This document shows positions 36,050 to 45,296 of a stretch of DNA of 64,000 nucleotides, in pieces; position 1 is the stretch's first letter; the number at the start of each line of letters is the position of its first letter. The notes under the pieces were generated by a model. That model saw nothing but the letters and a program-made list of their open reading frames with translations. It had not been told where the DNA came from and did not search any database. This stretch comes from Gorillibacterium timonense. GTDB lineage: Bacteria > Bacillota > Bacilli > Paenibacillales > NBRC-103111. Location of the stretch: NCBI RefSeq assembly GCF_001457415.1, contig NZ_LN881724.1, positions 1,550,001 to 1,614,000 on the forward strand, read 5' to 3'. The translations under genes were made by a program, and so were the position numbers.

Positions 36050-36293
36050 TAAGAAACCGGATTTGGGCGGGAGCGCCCGGATCGGTAGAGCGCAAGAATC
36101 GTAAGTAGAGCTGAGTAGAGTTGAGTCAAGTCGAGCAGAGTAGAGCTGAGCATATTGCTGTGCGTCCCCATGAGACAAGGAGCGGCTGCCTTCGTGCAGA
36201 ACGTTTGTCTTCATGCAATCGCATGGTTTGCTAATGGCTTGTTCATGTTCCTTGAATACGACCCGAAACCTCTACTTGCGTAGAGGTTTTTTT
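36050..36293 (+). promoter_or_regulatory. TRAP-controlled trp leader with attenuator
   Basis: A 5' stem-loop GGGCG-GGAG-CGCCC (36065-36078) is followed by NAG triplets at 36103, 108, 113, 118, 123, 128, 133, 138, 143 and 148, all exactly 5 bases apart, mostly GAG with two AAG; more lie at 36086-36096. This is the TRAP binding pattern. A terminator with a 10-bp stem (AAACCTCTAC 36266-36275 / GTAGAGGTTT 36280-36289) and T-run follows. AAGTAGAG (36103-36110) in the TRAP site can pair with CTCTACTT of the terminator arm, giving the antiterminator. High tryptophan should load TRAP and cause termination. Confidence 0.9.
36194..36283 (+). CDS. Possible leader peptide in the trp leader
   Basis: A 29-codon ORF from GTG 36194 (AAGGAG ends 11 bases upstream), extended in frame to ATG 36170. 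It has one Trp codon (36224-36226) and ends with TAG at 36281-36283 inside the descending arm of the terminator stem. The product ends FLEYDPKPLLA. Because the stem fixes the last codons, chance is possible; the ribosome site and one continuous frame are what argue for a leader peptide. Confidence 0.4.
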   Translation: MQNVCLHAIAWFANGLFMFLEYDPKPLLA

Positions 36294-36321
36294 ATTATTC
36301 TTTAAGGAGATGAACGCCGAC

Positions 36322-37872
36322 ATGTACCAGCCCGAGCTTGCCGAAGTTGTGCGTCTGGCCGAGCATTACAACCTCATTCCCGTTGCCCGCAGAATTCTGG
36401 CTGACACGGAAACGCCCATACGCGTGTTCCGTCATTTTTCCGATGAGCCGAAGGCTTTCCTGCTGGAAAGTGTGGAGGGCGGGGTCAAGTGGGCGCGCTA
36501 CTCCTTCATCGGCTCCTCTCCCTTCCTCACGCTGGAAGGGAAGAAGGGGAAGACTCGGGTGACGACAGGCGGAGAAACGCGGGTTCACGACGAGCGCCCG
36601 CTGGAAGTGCTGAAGGGCTATCATCGGGCCTATCGGAGCCCTTCGCTTCCGGGTCTTCCCCGGTTGACCGGCGGAGCAGTCGGGTTCTTCGGCTATGATC
36701 TCCTGCAGGATTATGAGAAGCTTCCCGAGCATCGGGATGACGATATGCACATGCAGGATTTGCGCTTTCTCTTCTGCGACAGGCTGGTCGTGTTCGATCA
36801 CTTCCGCCAGGAGCTGGTTGTGATCGGAAATGTGCATGTGACACCGGGAGCGACGGACAAGGAAATTGCGGCGGAATATGAGCGAGTATGCCGGATGATC
36901 GACGCTACGGTCGAAAAGCTGCAGCAGGCTCCTCCCGCGCTGAGCCGCCCGCTTCGGCCGATGCCGGAGGAGGTTGAGCTTGATGGAATTCGCTCCAATC
37001 TGACCAAAGAGGAATATATGGCGAATGTAGAACGGGCGAAGGAGTACATTCGGGCGGGGGATATCTTTCAAGTGGTGCTATCCCAGCGCTTCGAAAAGAA
37101 AACCGAGATCGATCCGCTTCAGGTTTACCGGGTTCTGCGGACGACCAATCCATCCCCGTACATGTATTACCTCAAGTTCGACGAAGAGATCATCGTCGGA
37201 ACGTCGCCGGAGCTGTTCGTCCGGGTGGAGGATGGCAAGGTCGAAACGAGGCCGATTGCGGGAACGCGTCCACGGGGAGGCAGCGATGAAGAGGATGCGG
37301 CGCTTGAGCGGGAGCTTCTGGCCGATGAGAAGGAGCGGGCGGAGCATCTGATGCTGGTCGACCTCGGCCGCAACGACATCGGGAGGGTGGCTCGGTTTGG
37401 CTCTGTGCATTGCGACACGTTCATGGAGATCGAACGTTACTCGCATGTGATGCACATCGTATCCAACGTGAGCGGACAGCTCCGCGAGGACAAAGACTTC
37501 TTCGACGCCTTCATCTCCTGCCTGCCGGCGGGTACCGTATCCGGTGCTCCGAAGCTGAGAGCGATGGAGATCATCGCCGAGATGGAGAAGGAAGCGCGAG
37601 GGGCGTATGCGGGAGCGATCGGGTATCTCGGCTTCTCCGGCAATCTGGATACGTGCATCACGATCCGGACGATCATCTTTAAGAACGGTAAAGCTTATGT
37701 GCAGGCGGGAGCGGGTATCGTCTGGGATTCGGTACCGGAAAAGGAATACGAGGAAACGATCAACAAGGCGAAAGCGATGCTGCGGGCGATTCGACTAGCG
37801 GAGGAAATGTTCCTCGAAAAGCGCGAGCGAGACTTGGAGCCGATCATCAACGGTGATTACTATTACGCATGA
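36322..37872 (+). CDS. trpE: Anthranilate synthase component I
   Basis: Chorismate plus ammonia to anthranilate. 516 residues from ATG 36322; AAGGAG lies 12 bases upstream and an ATG at 36310 would overlap it. Motifs: N-terminal regulatory LLES segment, RPIAGTRPRG, DLGRNDIGRVA, CLPAGTVSGAPKLRAMEII and the GAIGYLGFSGNLDTCITIR. The glutamine amidotransferase partner (TrpG) is not in this operon and is presumably supplied from elsewhere, as in B. subtilis (PabA). First gene of trpEDCFBA. Confidence 0.97.
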   Translation: MYQPELAEVVRLAEHYNLIPVARRILADTETPIRVFRHFSDEPKAFLLESVEGGVKWARYSFIGSSPFLTLEGKKGKTRVTTGGETRVHDERPLEVLKGYHRAYRSPSLPGLPRLTGGAVGFFGYDLLQDYEKLPEHRDDDMHMQDLRFLFCDRLVVFDHFRQELVVIGNVHVTPGATDKEIAAEYERVCRMIDATVEKLQQAPPALSRPLRPMPEEVELDGIRSNLTKEEYMANVERAKEYIRAGDIFQVVLSQRFEKKTEIDPLQVYRVLRTTNPSPYMYYLKFDEEIIVGTSPELFVRVEDGKVETRPIAGTRPRGGSDEEDAALERELLADEKERAEHLMLVDLGRNDIGRVARFGSVHCDTFMEIERYSHVMHIVSNVSGQLREDKDFFDAFISCLPAGTVSGAPKLRAMEIIAEMEKEARGAYAGAIGYLGFSGNLDTCITIRTIIFKNGKAYVQAGAGIVWDSVPEKEYEETINKAKAMLRAIRLAEEMFLEKRERDLEPIINGDYYYA

Positions 37873-37943
37873 TGGGAATGCGTGGTGCAGCGGACGACAG
37901 CGACCGCAATAGACGAGCAGAGACCCGTAGAGGAGGGAACGAT

Positions 37944-38996
37944 ATGGAGATGATCGATAACCAGACGTTCACGGTGAGGCAGGCGATCGCCAAGGTTGCG
38001 GACGGACGAGATTTGAGCCGCACGGAGGCAAGGCAAGCGATGGCGGAGATCATGGAAGGGCAAGCCACGGCAGCCCAAATCGGCAGCTTGATCACTGCGC
38101 TGCGGATGAAGGGGGAAACCGCTGAGGAGATAACCGGCTTCGCGGAGCTGATGCGGCTTAAAGCGAACCGGGTGAACACGGAGCAGAACGATCTGCTCGA
38201 TACGTGCGGAACGGGCGGAGACGGAGCCAAGACGTTCAATATCTCGACCGCTTCGGCGCTTGTAGCTGCGGCAGGTGGAATTCGGGTAGCGAAGCACGGC
38301 AATCGCGCCATGTCCAGCGCGAGCGGGAGCGCGGATGTGCTGGAAGCGCTTGGCGTCAACATTTACTTGGATCAGGCGCAAGCGGCGGAATGCCTGTCTC
38401 GCATAGGCATCTGTTTTCTCTTCGCGCAAACCTATCACGGCTCGATGAAGCATGCGGCCGGTCCTCGCAAGGAGCTCGGTATCCGCACAGTCTTCAACCT
38501 GCTCGGTCCGCTGACCAATCCGGCAGGAGCCGACCGCCAGCTGCTCGGCCTCTTCGACCGCAGCAAGACGGAACTGATCGCGGAAGTCATGCGATCACTC
38601 GGAGTATCGCGCGGCCTGGTGGTGGGCAGTCTGGACGGCCTCGACGAGATCAGCGTATCCGCTCCGACGAAGATCACGGAGCTCCGCGATGGAAGCATCG
38701 CAACGAAGGAGATTGCTCCGGAAGAGCTCGGTCTCGGCACTTATGAGCTGAGCGAGCTTGCGGGAGGCGATGCTGCGGTCAATGCGGAGATCATTCGCCG
38801 CGTCCTGAAGGGGGAGCGGGGAGCTGCACGAGATGTCGTGCTGGCGAACGCGGGCGCTTGCTTCTATGTAGCCGGGCGAACAGACAGCTTGCGGCAAGGG
38901 GTTGTTTTGGCCGAAGCGGTCATCGATTCGGGCCGCGCCGCCGCCAAGCTGGCGGAGCTTGTCGCCTGCACCCGGGAGGCGAGCCATGTTTCTTGA
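37944..38996 (+). CDS. trpD: Anthranilate phosphoribosyltransferase
   Basis: Second trp step. From ATG 37944 (GAGGAGGGAAC upstream) 350 residues; GTGGDGAKTFNISTASALVAAAGG binds PRPP (read CGTGGDGAKTFNISTASALV), KHGNRAMSSASGSADVLEALG and NPAG follow. It overlaps trpC by 11 bases. Confidence 0.97.
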   Translation: MEMIDNQTFTVRQAIAKVADGRDLSRTEARQAMAEIMEGQATAAQIGSLITALRMKGETAEEITGFAELMRLKANRVNTEQNDLLDTCGTGGDGAKTFNISTASALVAAAGGIRVAKHGNRAMSSASGSADVLEALGVNIYLDQAQAAECLSRIGICFLFAQTYHGSMKHAAGPRKELGIRTVFNLLGPLTNPAGADRQLLGLFDRSKTELIAEVMRSLGVSRGLVVGSLDGLDEISVSAPTKITELRDGSIATKEIAPEELGLGTYELSELAGGDAAVNAEIIRRVLKGERGAARDVVLANAGACFYVAGRTDSLRQGVVLAEAVIDSGRAAAKLAELVACTREASHVS

Positions 38997-39795
38997 GCGC
39001 ATTCGCAAGACGAAGGAAACCGAAGTTAGCGAGCTGAGCGAGCGGTTTGACCTCGGAGAAGCGGAGCGGAGTATCCGGGATTTGCCGCCTTGCCGAGGAT
39101 TCGAAAAGGCTCTGTCGGAGAATCGGAAACGGCCGATGGGACTTATCGCAGAAGTGAAGAAGGCCTCCCCGTCAAAGGGGCTCATCCGCGCCGATTTCGA
39201 TCCCGCAGCTATCGCGGGCGCTTACGAGGCGGCAGGCGCGGACTGTATCTCGGTTTTGACGGATCGAAATTACTTTCAAGGCGGCAATGACTACTTGAGA
39301 GCGGTTCGCGGGACTGTACAAGTACCGATCCTGCGCAAGGATTTCATCATCGCTCCGGTTCAAATCTTCGAAGCGCGTTTGATCGGCGCGGATGCTATCC
39401 TTCTGATCGCGGCGATGCTGACGTCGGAAGAACTGGAGAGCTTCCTACGTTTAAGCCGTGAGCTTGGATTGGATGCCCTCGTGGAGATTCACAACCGCGA
39501 AGAGCTAGAACGAGTATTGGAGCTCGAGTCCGCGCCGAAGCTGATCGGTATCAACAACCGCAACCTGCATACCTTCGAGACGGATCTCCGCACAACTGGC
39601 GAGCTGGCTGCTCTGATTCCGACAGGCCGGGTAATCGTCAGCGAGAGCGGAATATCAGGGCCTGATGATATTCACCGGCTCCATAAGGATGGAGCGCAAG
39701 CGGTGCTAGTCGGCGAGCATTTCATGCGACAGGTCGACATCAGCCAAGCGGTGCAGGATTTGCTTGGCCCGGTGAAGGAAGTGGAGAGGATTTGA
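38986..39795 (+). CDS. trpC: Indole-3-glycerol phosphate synthase
   Basis: TIM-barrel closing the pyrrole ring. 269 residues; IAEVKKASPSKG (catalytic Lys), DRNYFQGG, LRKDFIIAPVQIFEARLIGAD-like LRKDFIIAPVQIFEAR, LIGINNRNL and VSESGI are present. Start ATG 38986 lies within the end of trpD, indicating coupling. Confidence 0.97.
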   Translation: MFLERIRKTKETEVSELSERFDLGEAERSIRDLPPCRGFEKALSENRKRPMGLIAEVKKASPSKGLIRADFDPAAIAGAYEAAGADCISVLTDRNYFQGGNDYLRAVRGTVQVPILRKDFIIAPVQIFEARLIGADAILLIAAMLTSEELESFLRLSRELGLDALVEIHNREELERVLELESAPKLIGINNRNLHTFETDLRTTGELAALIPTGRVIVSESGISGPDDIHRLHKDGAQAVLVGEHFMRQVDISQAVQDLLGPVKEVERI

Positions 39796-39799
39796 TCGA

Positions 39800-40618
39800 A
39801 TGGGCGGAGCACCGACTGTAAAAATATGTGGAATCCGGGAGGAAGCGACGCTTCGAGCGCTGCTCCAGCTTCCGGTCGATCAGATCGGCTTTGTCTTTGC
39901 GAAGAGCCGTAGGCGGGTGACTCCCGAGCAGGCGGGCGAGCTTATCCGTATCGTGAAGGAACAGAGACGGGATAACGGGCTGCCTAAAACGGTGGGCGTG
40001 TTCGTCGAGCCGGATAGAGAAGAACTGATTGCGGTTCTTGAACAAGCTCCCGTGGATATCGTTCAGCTACACAGCGAGGAGCCGCCCGAGTTTTGCAGGT
40101 GGATCAAGGAGCGCTTCGGGACGGAGATTTATCGGGTCATCTCGCTTTCCGGCCATCAAGATGCGGGTAAGGAGAATGAAATGGCGGAACGGCATCCGAC
40201 TCAACCACTTGGACAGAGTACAAAAGCCAATTCGCAACCGGAGCAGAACTCTGAACGGAATCAAAGCTCCGTTTCGACTCCATCTTTGAGCCAGACGATG
40301 GACGACGACCTTTTTCATAAGCTCATGCCGTATTCAGGCGTTGTGGATGCGATTCTGCTGGACACATTTGATCCGGTTACCATCGGCGGCAGTGGGAGGA
40401 CTTTTCCGTGGACGAAAATACCCCCTTATCGGGAAGCCGCCCATCGCCTCGGCATTAAGCTGATCGCGGCTGGCGGACTGAATGCAGATAACGTATGTGA
40501 GCTGCTCGCGATCGGACAGCCGGACGGCGTGGACGTGTCAGGCGGAGTAGAGACGGACGGCAGCAAGGATATCGACAAAATCATAACTTTTGTAGGAAGG
40601 GTGAAGGTCTTTGAGTAA
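39800..40618 (+). CDS. trpF: Phosphoribosylanthranilate isomerase with insertion
   Basis: Amadori rearrangement in the trp pathway. KICGI with catalytic Cys10, QLHSEE and the catalytic Asp188 in AILLDT are intact, as are GGSG and AGGLNADNV. The 272-residue length exceeds the usual 200-220: residues about 119-172 form a hydrophilic, Gln/Asn/Ser/Glu-rich insertion (for example [12 protein letters not shown]) between strands of the barrel where normal proteins have a short loop. No frameshift is involved. Four bases separate it from trpC and it overlaps trpB. Confidence 0.94.
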   Translation: MGGAPTVKICGIREEATLRALLQLPVDQIGFVFAKSRRRVTPEQAGELIRIVKEQRRDNGLPKTVGVFVEPDREELIAVLEQAPVDIVQLHSEEPPEFCRWIKERFGTEIYRVISLSGHQDAGKENEMAERHPTQPLGQSTKANSQPEQNSERNQSSVSTPSLSQTMDDDLFHKLMPYSGVVDAILLDTFDPVTIGGSGRTFPWTKIPPYREAAHRLGIKLIAAGGLNADNVCELLAIGQPDGVDVSGGVETDGSKDIDKIITFVGRVKVFE

Positions 40619-41843
40619 GCTATCTGAACAACTGCAATCGAGTGGAACTCGCAGCTATCCCGATGCAAACGGCCGTTTCGGCAAATTCGGCGGGAAGTAC
40701 GTTCCCGAAACGTTAATGAACGCTTTGATCGAACTGGAGGAAGCGTACAAGCTCCATTCCGCAGATCCGACCTTTCAGGAGGAAATCGCTTATCTCCTCA
40801 AGGAATACTCGGGCCGTCCCACCTCGCTCTATTATGCTGAACGGTTAACGAAGCAACTGGGCGGAGCCAAAATCTATCTCAAGCGTGAGGACTTGAACCA
40901 TACCGGCGCTCACAAGATCAACAATGCCATCGGACAGGCGGTTCTCGCCAAACGGATGGGGAAGACGAAGCTGATCGCCGAAACCGGAGCCGGTCAACAC
41001 GGAGTAGCCACCGCTACGGTTGCCGCTTTGATGGGGTTTGAATGCAAAGTCTTCATGGGAGAAGAGGACACCAAGCGCCAGCAGCTCAATGTCTTCCGGA
41101 TGAATATGCTCGGCACGGAGGTCGTGCCCGTCATGTCCGGGACGCGGACGCTGAAGGATGCGTGCAATGAGACGCTGCGTTATTGGGTGAGCCATGTTGA
41201 GGATACGTATTACATCCTCGGCTCCGTAACGGGTCCTCATCCTTATCCGATGATGGTTCGTGACTTTCAGCGGATTATCGGAGATGAAGCCCGCAGGCAG
41301 ATCCTCGAAAAGGAAGAGCGGCTTCCGGATCTAGTCATCGCCTGCGTAGGCGGCGGAAGCAATGCGATGGGGATCTTTTACCCGTTCGTGCAGGATGCGG
41401 GCGTTCGGCTCATGGGCGTCGAAGCGGCGGGGAAGGGCGTCGATACCGAGGAGCATGCGGCGACCATGACGAAAGGCAGCCACGGCGTGTTCCAAGGCTC
41501 GCTCAGCTACCTGCTGCAGGATGAGCACGGCCAGGTGCTGCCGGCCCATTCCATATCGGCGGGCCTGGATTATCCGGGCGTCGGTCCGGAGCATGCTTAC
41601 CTGAAGGATTCAGGCCGCGCCGAATACGTCCCGATCACGGATGCGGAAGCACTGGATGCCCTGAATCTGCTGTCTCGCACGGAAGGTATTATTCCGGCGC
41701 TCGAAAGCGCGCATGCCATTGCCCAGACGGTGAAAGTAGCGCCGACGATGGAGAAAGATCAGATTATCATCGTCAGCTTATCTGGCCGGGGAGACAAAGA
41801 CGTCGAATCAATCATGAGCTACCAAAAGGGGGAGCAGGCATGA
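40611..41843 (+). CDS. trpB: Tryptophan synthase beta chain
   Basis: PLP enzyme joining indole and serine. 410 residues from TTG 40611, which overlaps the trpF stop. [36 protein letters not shown] with the PLP Lys, and [19 protein letters not shown] are diagnostic; GGGSNA binds phosphate. Confidence 0.98.
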   Translation: MSKLSEQLQSSGTRSYPDANGRFGKFGGKYVPETLMNALIELEEAYKLHSADPTFQEEIAYLLKEYSGRPTSLYYAERLTKQLGGAKIYLKREDLNHTGAHKINNAIGQAVLAKRMGKTKLIAETGAGQHGVATATVAALMGFECKVFMGEEDTKRQQLNVFRMNMLGTEVVPVMSGTRTLKDACNETLRYWVSHVEDTYYILGSVTGPHPYPMMVRDFQRIIGDEARRQILEKEERLPDLVIACVGGGSNAMGIFYPFVQDAGVRLMGVEAAGKGVDTEEHAATMTKGSHGVFQGSLSYLLQDEHGQVLPAHSISAGLDYPGVGPEHAYLKDSGRAEYVPITDAEALDALNLLSRTEGIIPALESAHAIAQTVKVAPTMEKDQIIIVSLSGRGDKDVESIMSYQKGEQA

Positions 41844-42667
41844 ACCAGACCCGTCAAACGATCAATCGAATCGATCAAGCATTTCGTACGGCTAAAGAAG
41901 AGGGACGTTCGACGCTCATTCCCTTCCTCTCCGTAGGAGATCCCGATTTGGCTACATCGGCAGAGATCATCCTGGAGCTGGAAAAAGCAGGGGCAGATCT
42001 CGTCGAGCTGGGCGTCCCGTATTCCGACCCGCTCGCCGACGGCCCGGTCATTCAACGTTCCTCACTTCGCGCGTTGGAAAGTCGCGTCACCATCTCAGAC
42101 TGTATCCGGATTGCCCGGATCTGCCGCGACAAGGGAAGCCAGCTTCCTTTCATACTCTTCACCTACTTCAATCCCGTGCTTCAATTCGGCTTGGACCGAT
42201 TCTTCGCCGAACTAACCGCTCATGACATCAGCGGTTTGATTATTCCCGATCTTCCAGTAGAAGAGAGTGGCCCTGTCCGGGAGCTTGCCGCCAAGACCGG
42301 AATCCATCTCATTCCTCTGGTCGCCCCGACTTCTCGGGAGCGGATCGCGAAGATCGCACAGGAAGCATCTGGGTTCATTTATGCCGTTTCCTCGCTTGGC
42401 GTAACCGGAACACGCAGCGAGTTCGCGTCGGGCATTGAAGACTTCCTCGCAGCAGTCAAGCAGGCGACACCGCTGCCGGTAGCCGTCGGCTTCGGGATAT
42501 CGAGCGCTGAGCAAGTAAAGCGGTTCTCGCAAATCTGCGACGGGGTAGTGGTCGGCAGCGCCATCGTTCGCCGTATCGAAGAATCACTGCCGCTGCTCAT
42601 GAACTCAGACAGCAAAGCGGAGGGGCTCTTGCAAATCCGTGAATTTGTGAGACAATTGAAAGAATAA
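41840..42667 (+). CDS. trpA: Tryptophan synthase alpha chain
   Basis: Splits indole-3-glycerol phosphate. 275 residues, ATGA overlap with trp[20 protein letters not shown] (catalytic Glu/Asp), [19 protein letters not shown] and VAVGFGISS are present. Confidence 0.97.
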   Translation: MNQTRQTINRIDQAFRTAKEEGRSTLIPFLSVGDPDLATSAEIILELEKAGADLVELGVPYSDPLADGPVIQRSSLRALESRVTISDCIRIARICRDKGSQLPFILFTYFNPVLQFGLDRFFAELTAHDISGLIIPDLPVEESGPVRELAAKTGIHLIPLVAPTSRERIAKIAQEASGFIYAVSSLGVTGTRSEFASGIEDFLAAVKQATPLPVAVGFGISSAEQVKRFSQICDGVVVGSAIVRRIEESLPLLMNSDSKAEGLLQIREFVRQLKE

Positions 42668-42719
42668 TTTCATGCCCGTTTGGGGGTCATGGAATCGCCA
42701 TCGCAAAGGAGTGTCCGTT

Positions 42720-43820
42720 TTGCAGCCGAAACCCTCTATTGTTCACCTGCCGGTCTACCAGCCGGGCAAACCGATTGAAGATGTAAAGCGAGAGCTGGGA
42801 CTGGATAAGGTCATCAAGCTCGCCTCCAACGAGAACCCGTTTGGCTGTTCGCCAAAAGCGAAGGAAGCAATCATCCGCGAGCTGGATCAGCTCAGCCTTT
42901 ATCCCGACGGAGCGGCTATCTCACTAACGGAAGAAGTTGCCAAGAGGAATGGAGTTCGGCCCGATCAGATCATCTTCGGATGCGGCTCGGATGAAGTCAT
43001 CGAGATGATCGCCAAAGCTTTCTTCCTGCCTGGAGACGAAACGGTGATGGCCACCCATACCTTCTCGCAATATCGGCACAATGCCGAGGTGGAAGGGGCC
43101 GTCATTGTCGAAGCGGAGATGAAGGACGGCACGCATGATCTGGATGCGATGCTGGCCAAGGTGACCGATAAGACGAAAATCGTCTGGATCTGCAATCCCA
43201 ACAATCCGACCGGCACGATGCTCCCTCATCAGACTGTTGCCGACTTCTTGAACAAGATATCCGCCGAAATCCTCGTGGTACTGGATGAGGCTTATATTGA
43301 ATATGTCACAGCTCCCGATTTCCCGAACGGCCTTGAGCTCCTGAAGCAGCACAAGAATTTGATCCTACTGCGCACCTTTTCCAAAATCTATGGGCTGGCC
43401 GCTCTGCGGATCGGCTACGGCATCGGTCACCCCGACATCATTAAGCTGGTAGCGCAAGTTCGGCCGCCGTTCAACACGACGCGTACCGCCCAAGCCGCCG
43501 CTTTAGCCGCCATACAGGACGTTGAGTTCGTCGCTCGCTGCCGGGAAGCCAATGCGGAAGGCATCCAGTATTTAACGGGTGAATTTGACCGGATGGGGCT
43601 TCGCCATTTCCCGGCCCACGGCAACTTTATCATGGTGGAGGTTGGCAGACCTTCCAAGGATGTATTCGACGCTTTGTTGAGAAAAGGGTACATTATTCGT
43701 GCAGGGCATGCGCTCGGATTTCCTACATCCATTCGGGTGACAGTAGGCAGCCGGGAGCAGAACGAAGGCTTCATTGCGGCTCTCTCCGAGGTTTTGGCAC
43801 AGAGTGCAGTAGAAGCTTAG
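42720..43820 (+). CDS. hisC: Histidinol-phosphate aminotransferase
   Basis: PLP enzyme of His synthesis; the Bacillus type also transaminates Tyr/Phe precursors, which explains its place in the trp operon. 366 residues from TTG 42720 with AAAGGAGTG upstream. YQPGKPIEDVKRELGLDKV, LASNENPFG, NPNNPTG, DEAYIEY and PLP-Lys SKIYGLAALRIGY are seen. Order trpA-hisC-tyrA is as in B. subtilis. Confidence 0.97.
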   Translation: MQPKPSIVHLPVYQPGKPIEDVKRELGLDKVIKLASNENPFGCSPKAKEAIIRELDQLSLYPDGAAISLTEEVAKRNGVRPDQIIFGCGSDEVIEMIAKAFFLPGDETVMATHTFSQYRHNAEVEGAVIVEAEMKDGTHDLDAMLAKVTDKTKIVWICNPNNPTGTMLPHQTVADFLNKISAEILVVLDEAYIEYVTAPDFPNGLELLKQHKNLILLRTFSKIYGLAALRIGYGIGHPDIIKLVAQVRPPFNTTRTAQAAALAAIQDVEFVARCREANAEGIQYLTGEFDRMGLRHFPAHGNFIMVEVGRPSKDVFDALLRKGYIIRAGHALGFPTSIRVTVGSREQNEGFIAALSEVLAQSAVEA

Positions 43821-43842
43821 AACGTGTTAGCAGACCCGGTGT
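43821..43842 (-). repeat. Dispersed short repeat, diverged copy
   Basis: Minus-strand reading resembles the 839-860 copy (AACACGTTCTAAG against AACACGCTCTAG). Located in the hisC-tyrA gap; the following 40 bases also align loosely with the bases after copy 1. Confidence 0.35.
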
Positions 43843-43920
43843 CCGGTTGATTCGGCTGAGTCGTTTCACCTTTAGGGAACCGTGGATCGAACCGTTATAG
43901 AACATACATGTTAAAGGTTG

Positions 43921-45015
43921 ATGAAGGTGAAGAAAATCGCAATCTACGGGGTGGGACTCATGGGTGGGTCCCTCGCCCTTTGTTTTAAGGGAAAACCCGG
44001 TCTCCATGTCGTGGGACATTCGCCAAATCCGGTTTCCGCCGCCAAATACGTCAAACGGGGAGTTGTCGATGAGGCAACTTCATCATTCGAGGATGCTGCG
44101 AGCGAAGCCGACTTTATTTTTCTCTGTGTACCTGTCGGCTTGTTGGAGGAATATCTGCATAAGCTCGGCCAGCTCCGCCTGAAGCCCGGTTGCATCATCA
44201 CCGATGTCGGCAGCACGAAGGCGGAGGTGTGCCGGGCGGCGGCGAAGGTCGATCTTGGGGAAGCTTGGTTCATCGGAGGTCATCCGATGGCGGGGTCCGA
44301 ACGCTCCGGCGTGGAGGCGGCTTCTGTCGATCTCTACGAGAATGCCTTTTACATCCTGACTCCGCTTCCGGGCGTTCCGGAGGAAGTGGTCAGCGAGCTG
44401 GAGAAGCTGCTCGAATGGACGAGAGCGCAGATCGTCCGCGTTGATGCGGAAGAGCATGATGCGATCGTAGGCGGAGTCAGCCATCTGCCACATATCGTGG
44501 CCGTGGCGTTGGTCAATCTGATCGCCAAGCATAACGAGGAGAACGGCCTCTACCACAGCCTGGCGGCGGGCGGATTCCGCGACATCACCCGCATCGCGGC
44601 GAGCGAGCCTGTCGTGTGGCGTGACATCCTGCTCAGCAACCGGCAGGTCGTGCTCGAGCTTCTGCAGGAATGGATCGCGGAGTCGAAGAAGTTCGTTAAA
44701 CTGTTGGAGCAGGAGGACGGAGACGGCATCATCGATGAGTTCAGCCGCTCCCGAGCATTCCGCAACTCCATCCCCGATCGCCGCAAAGGCGCACTCAAAG
44801 GGTGGTTCGATCTGTATGTGGACGTACCCGATCATCCCGGGATTATCGGGCACATCGCTTCCCGACTTGGGGAGGAACGCATTAACCTGCGGAACATTCA
44901 AGTGATCGAGAGCCGGGCGGATGCGCCGGGGGTGCTGCGGTTGTCCTTCGACCATCAAGAGGCGCAGGACCGGGCGGAAGCCTTGCTAGGACAATCCTAT
45001 GCGGTGCATAAATAA
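43921..45015 (+). CDS. tyrA: Prephenate dehydrogenase
   Basis: NAD-dependent oxidative decarboxylation to 4-hydroxyphenylpyruvate. 364 residues: Rossmann IYGVGLMGGSLAL, DVGSTKAEV, GGHPMAGSERSG and a C-terminal ACT domain (VDVPDHPGIIGHIASRLGEE) that normally senses tyrosine. Start ATG 43921 (or TTG 43918/GTG 43927) follows AAAGG. The EPSP synthase gene that usually follows is absent; the accessory region begins here. Confidence 0.97.
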   Translation: MKVKKIAIYGVGLMGGSLALCFKGKPGLHVVGHSPNPVSAAKYVKRGVVDEATSSFEDAASEADFIFLCVPVGLLEEYLHKLGQLRLKPGCIITDVGSTKAEVCRAAAKVDLGEAWFIGGHPMAGSERSGVEAASVDLYENAFYILTPLPGVPEEVVSELEKLLEWTRAQIVRVDAEEHDAIVGGVSHLPHIVAVALVNLIAKHNEENGLYHSLAAGGFRDITRIAASEPVVWRDILLSNRQVVLELLQEWIAESKKFVKLLEQEDGDGIIDEFSRSRAFRNSIPDRRKGALKGWFDLYVDVPDHPGIIGHIASRLGEERINLRNIQVIESRADAPGVLRLSFDHQEAQDRAEALLGQSYAVHK

Positions 45016-45043
45016 AGGGTTTCGCTCGTAATCGGCCGGAATT

Positions 45044-45065
45044 CGGATTTGAAGACACGCTCCAG
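45044..45065 (+). repeat. Dispersed short repeat at the left edge of the accessory region
   Basis: CGGATTTGAAGACACGCTCC and the next bases. The 16-mer ATTTGAAGACACGCTC (45047-45062) is repeated exactly at 55313-55328 in the same orientation, 10.27 kb away. Confidence 0.75.
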
Positions 45066-45123
45066 AGCCTATCGCTCTCCTTATCTAGGGGGAGTGAGGG
45101 TTCTTTTTCATGCCTCCGAAAGG
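45051..45123 (+). repeat. 73-bp direct repeat, left copy (contains tyrA terminator)
   Basis: About 85% identical over 72-73 bases to 52431-52502 with one single-base gap. The copies share a long identical core (CTCCAGAGCCTATC, then CTCTCCTTATCTAGGG) and CATGCCT. The core forms the hairpin of the next entry. Between the copies lies a complete AT-richer gene set of 7.3 kb. Confidence 0.85.
45064..45107 (+). terminator. Terminator of the trp-hisC-tyrA operon
   Basis: CTCTCC-TTATCTA-GGGGAG hairpin extended by AGAGCC / GGGTTCT, followed by TTTTTC. Duplicated at 52444-52487. Confidence 0.75.
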
Positions 45124-45296
45124 GCGGGGCGGATGTTCGGGTAGGGTTATCACGATATGTAGGGTAAATAATAAAAGCAAGATTTTTGATTTTTCAATGA
45201 GGGATAGAGCCATGGAGGCGTTTAAATCTATTGTGCTTGATGATGCTACGACGATCTGACTAGCTTCCGTTACCAGACAGAAGAGGGAATAGCTTA

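Noticed and set aside
36098..36160. The GAG-rich tract as a CRISPR or simple repeat
   Set aside because: The 5-base triplet period, position before a terminator and trpE and presence of mtrB identify it as a TRAP site.
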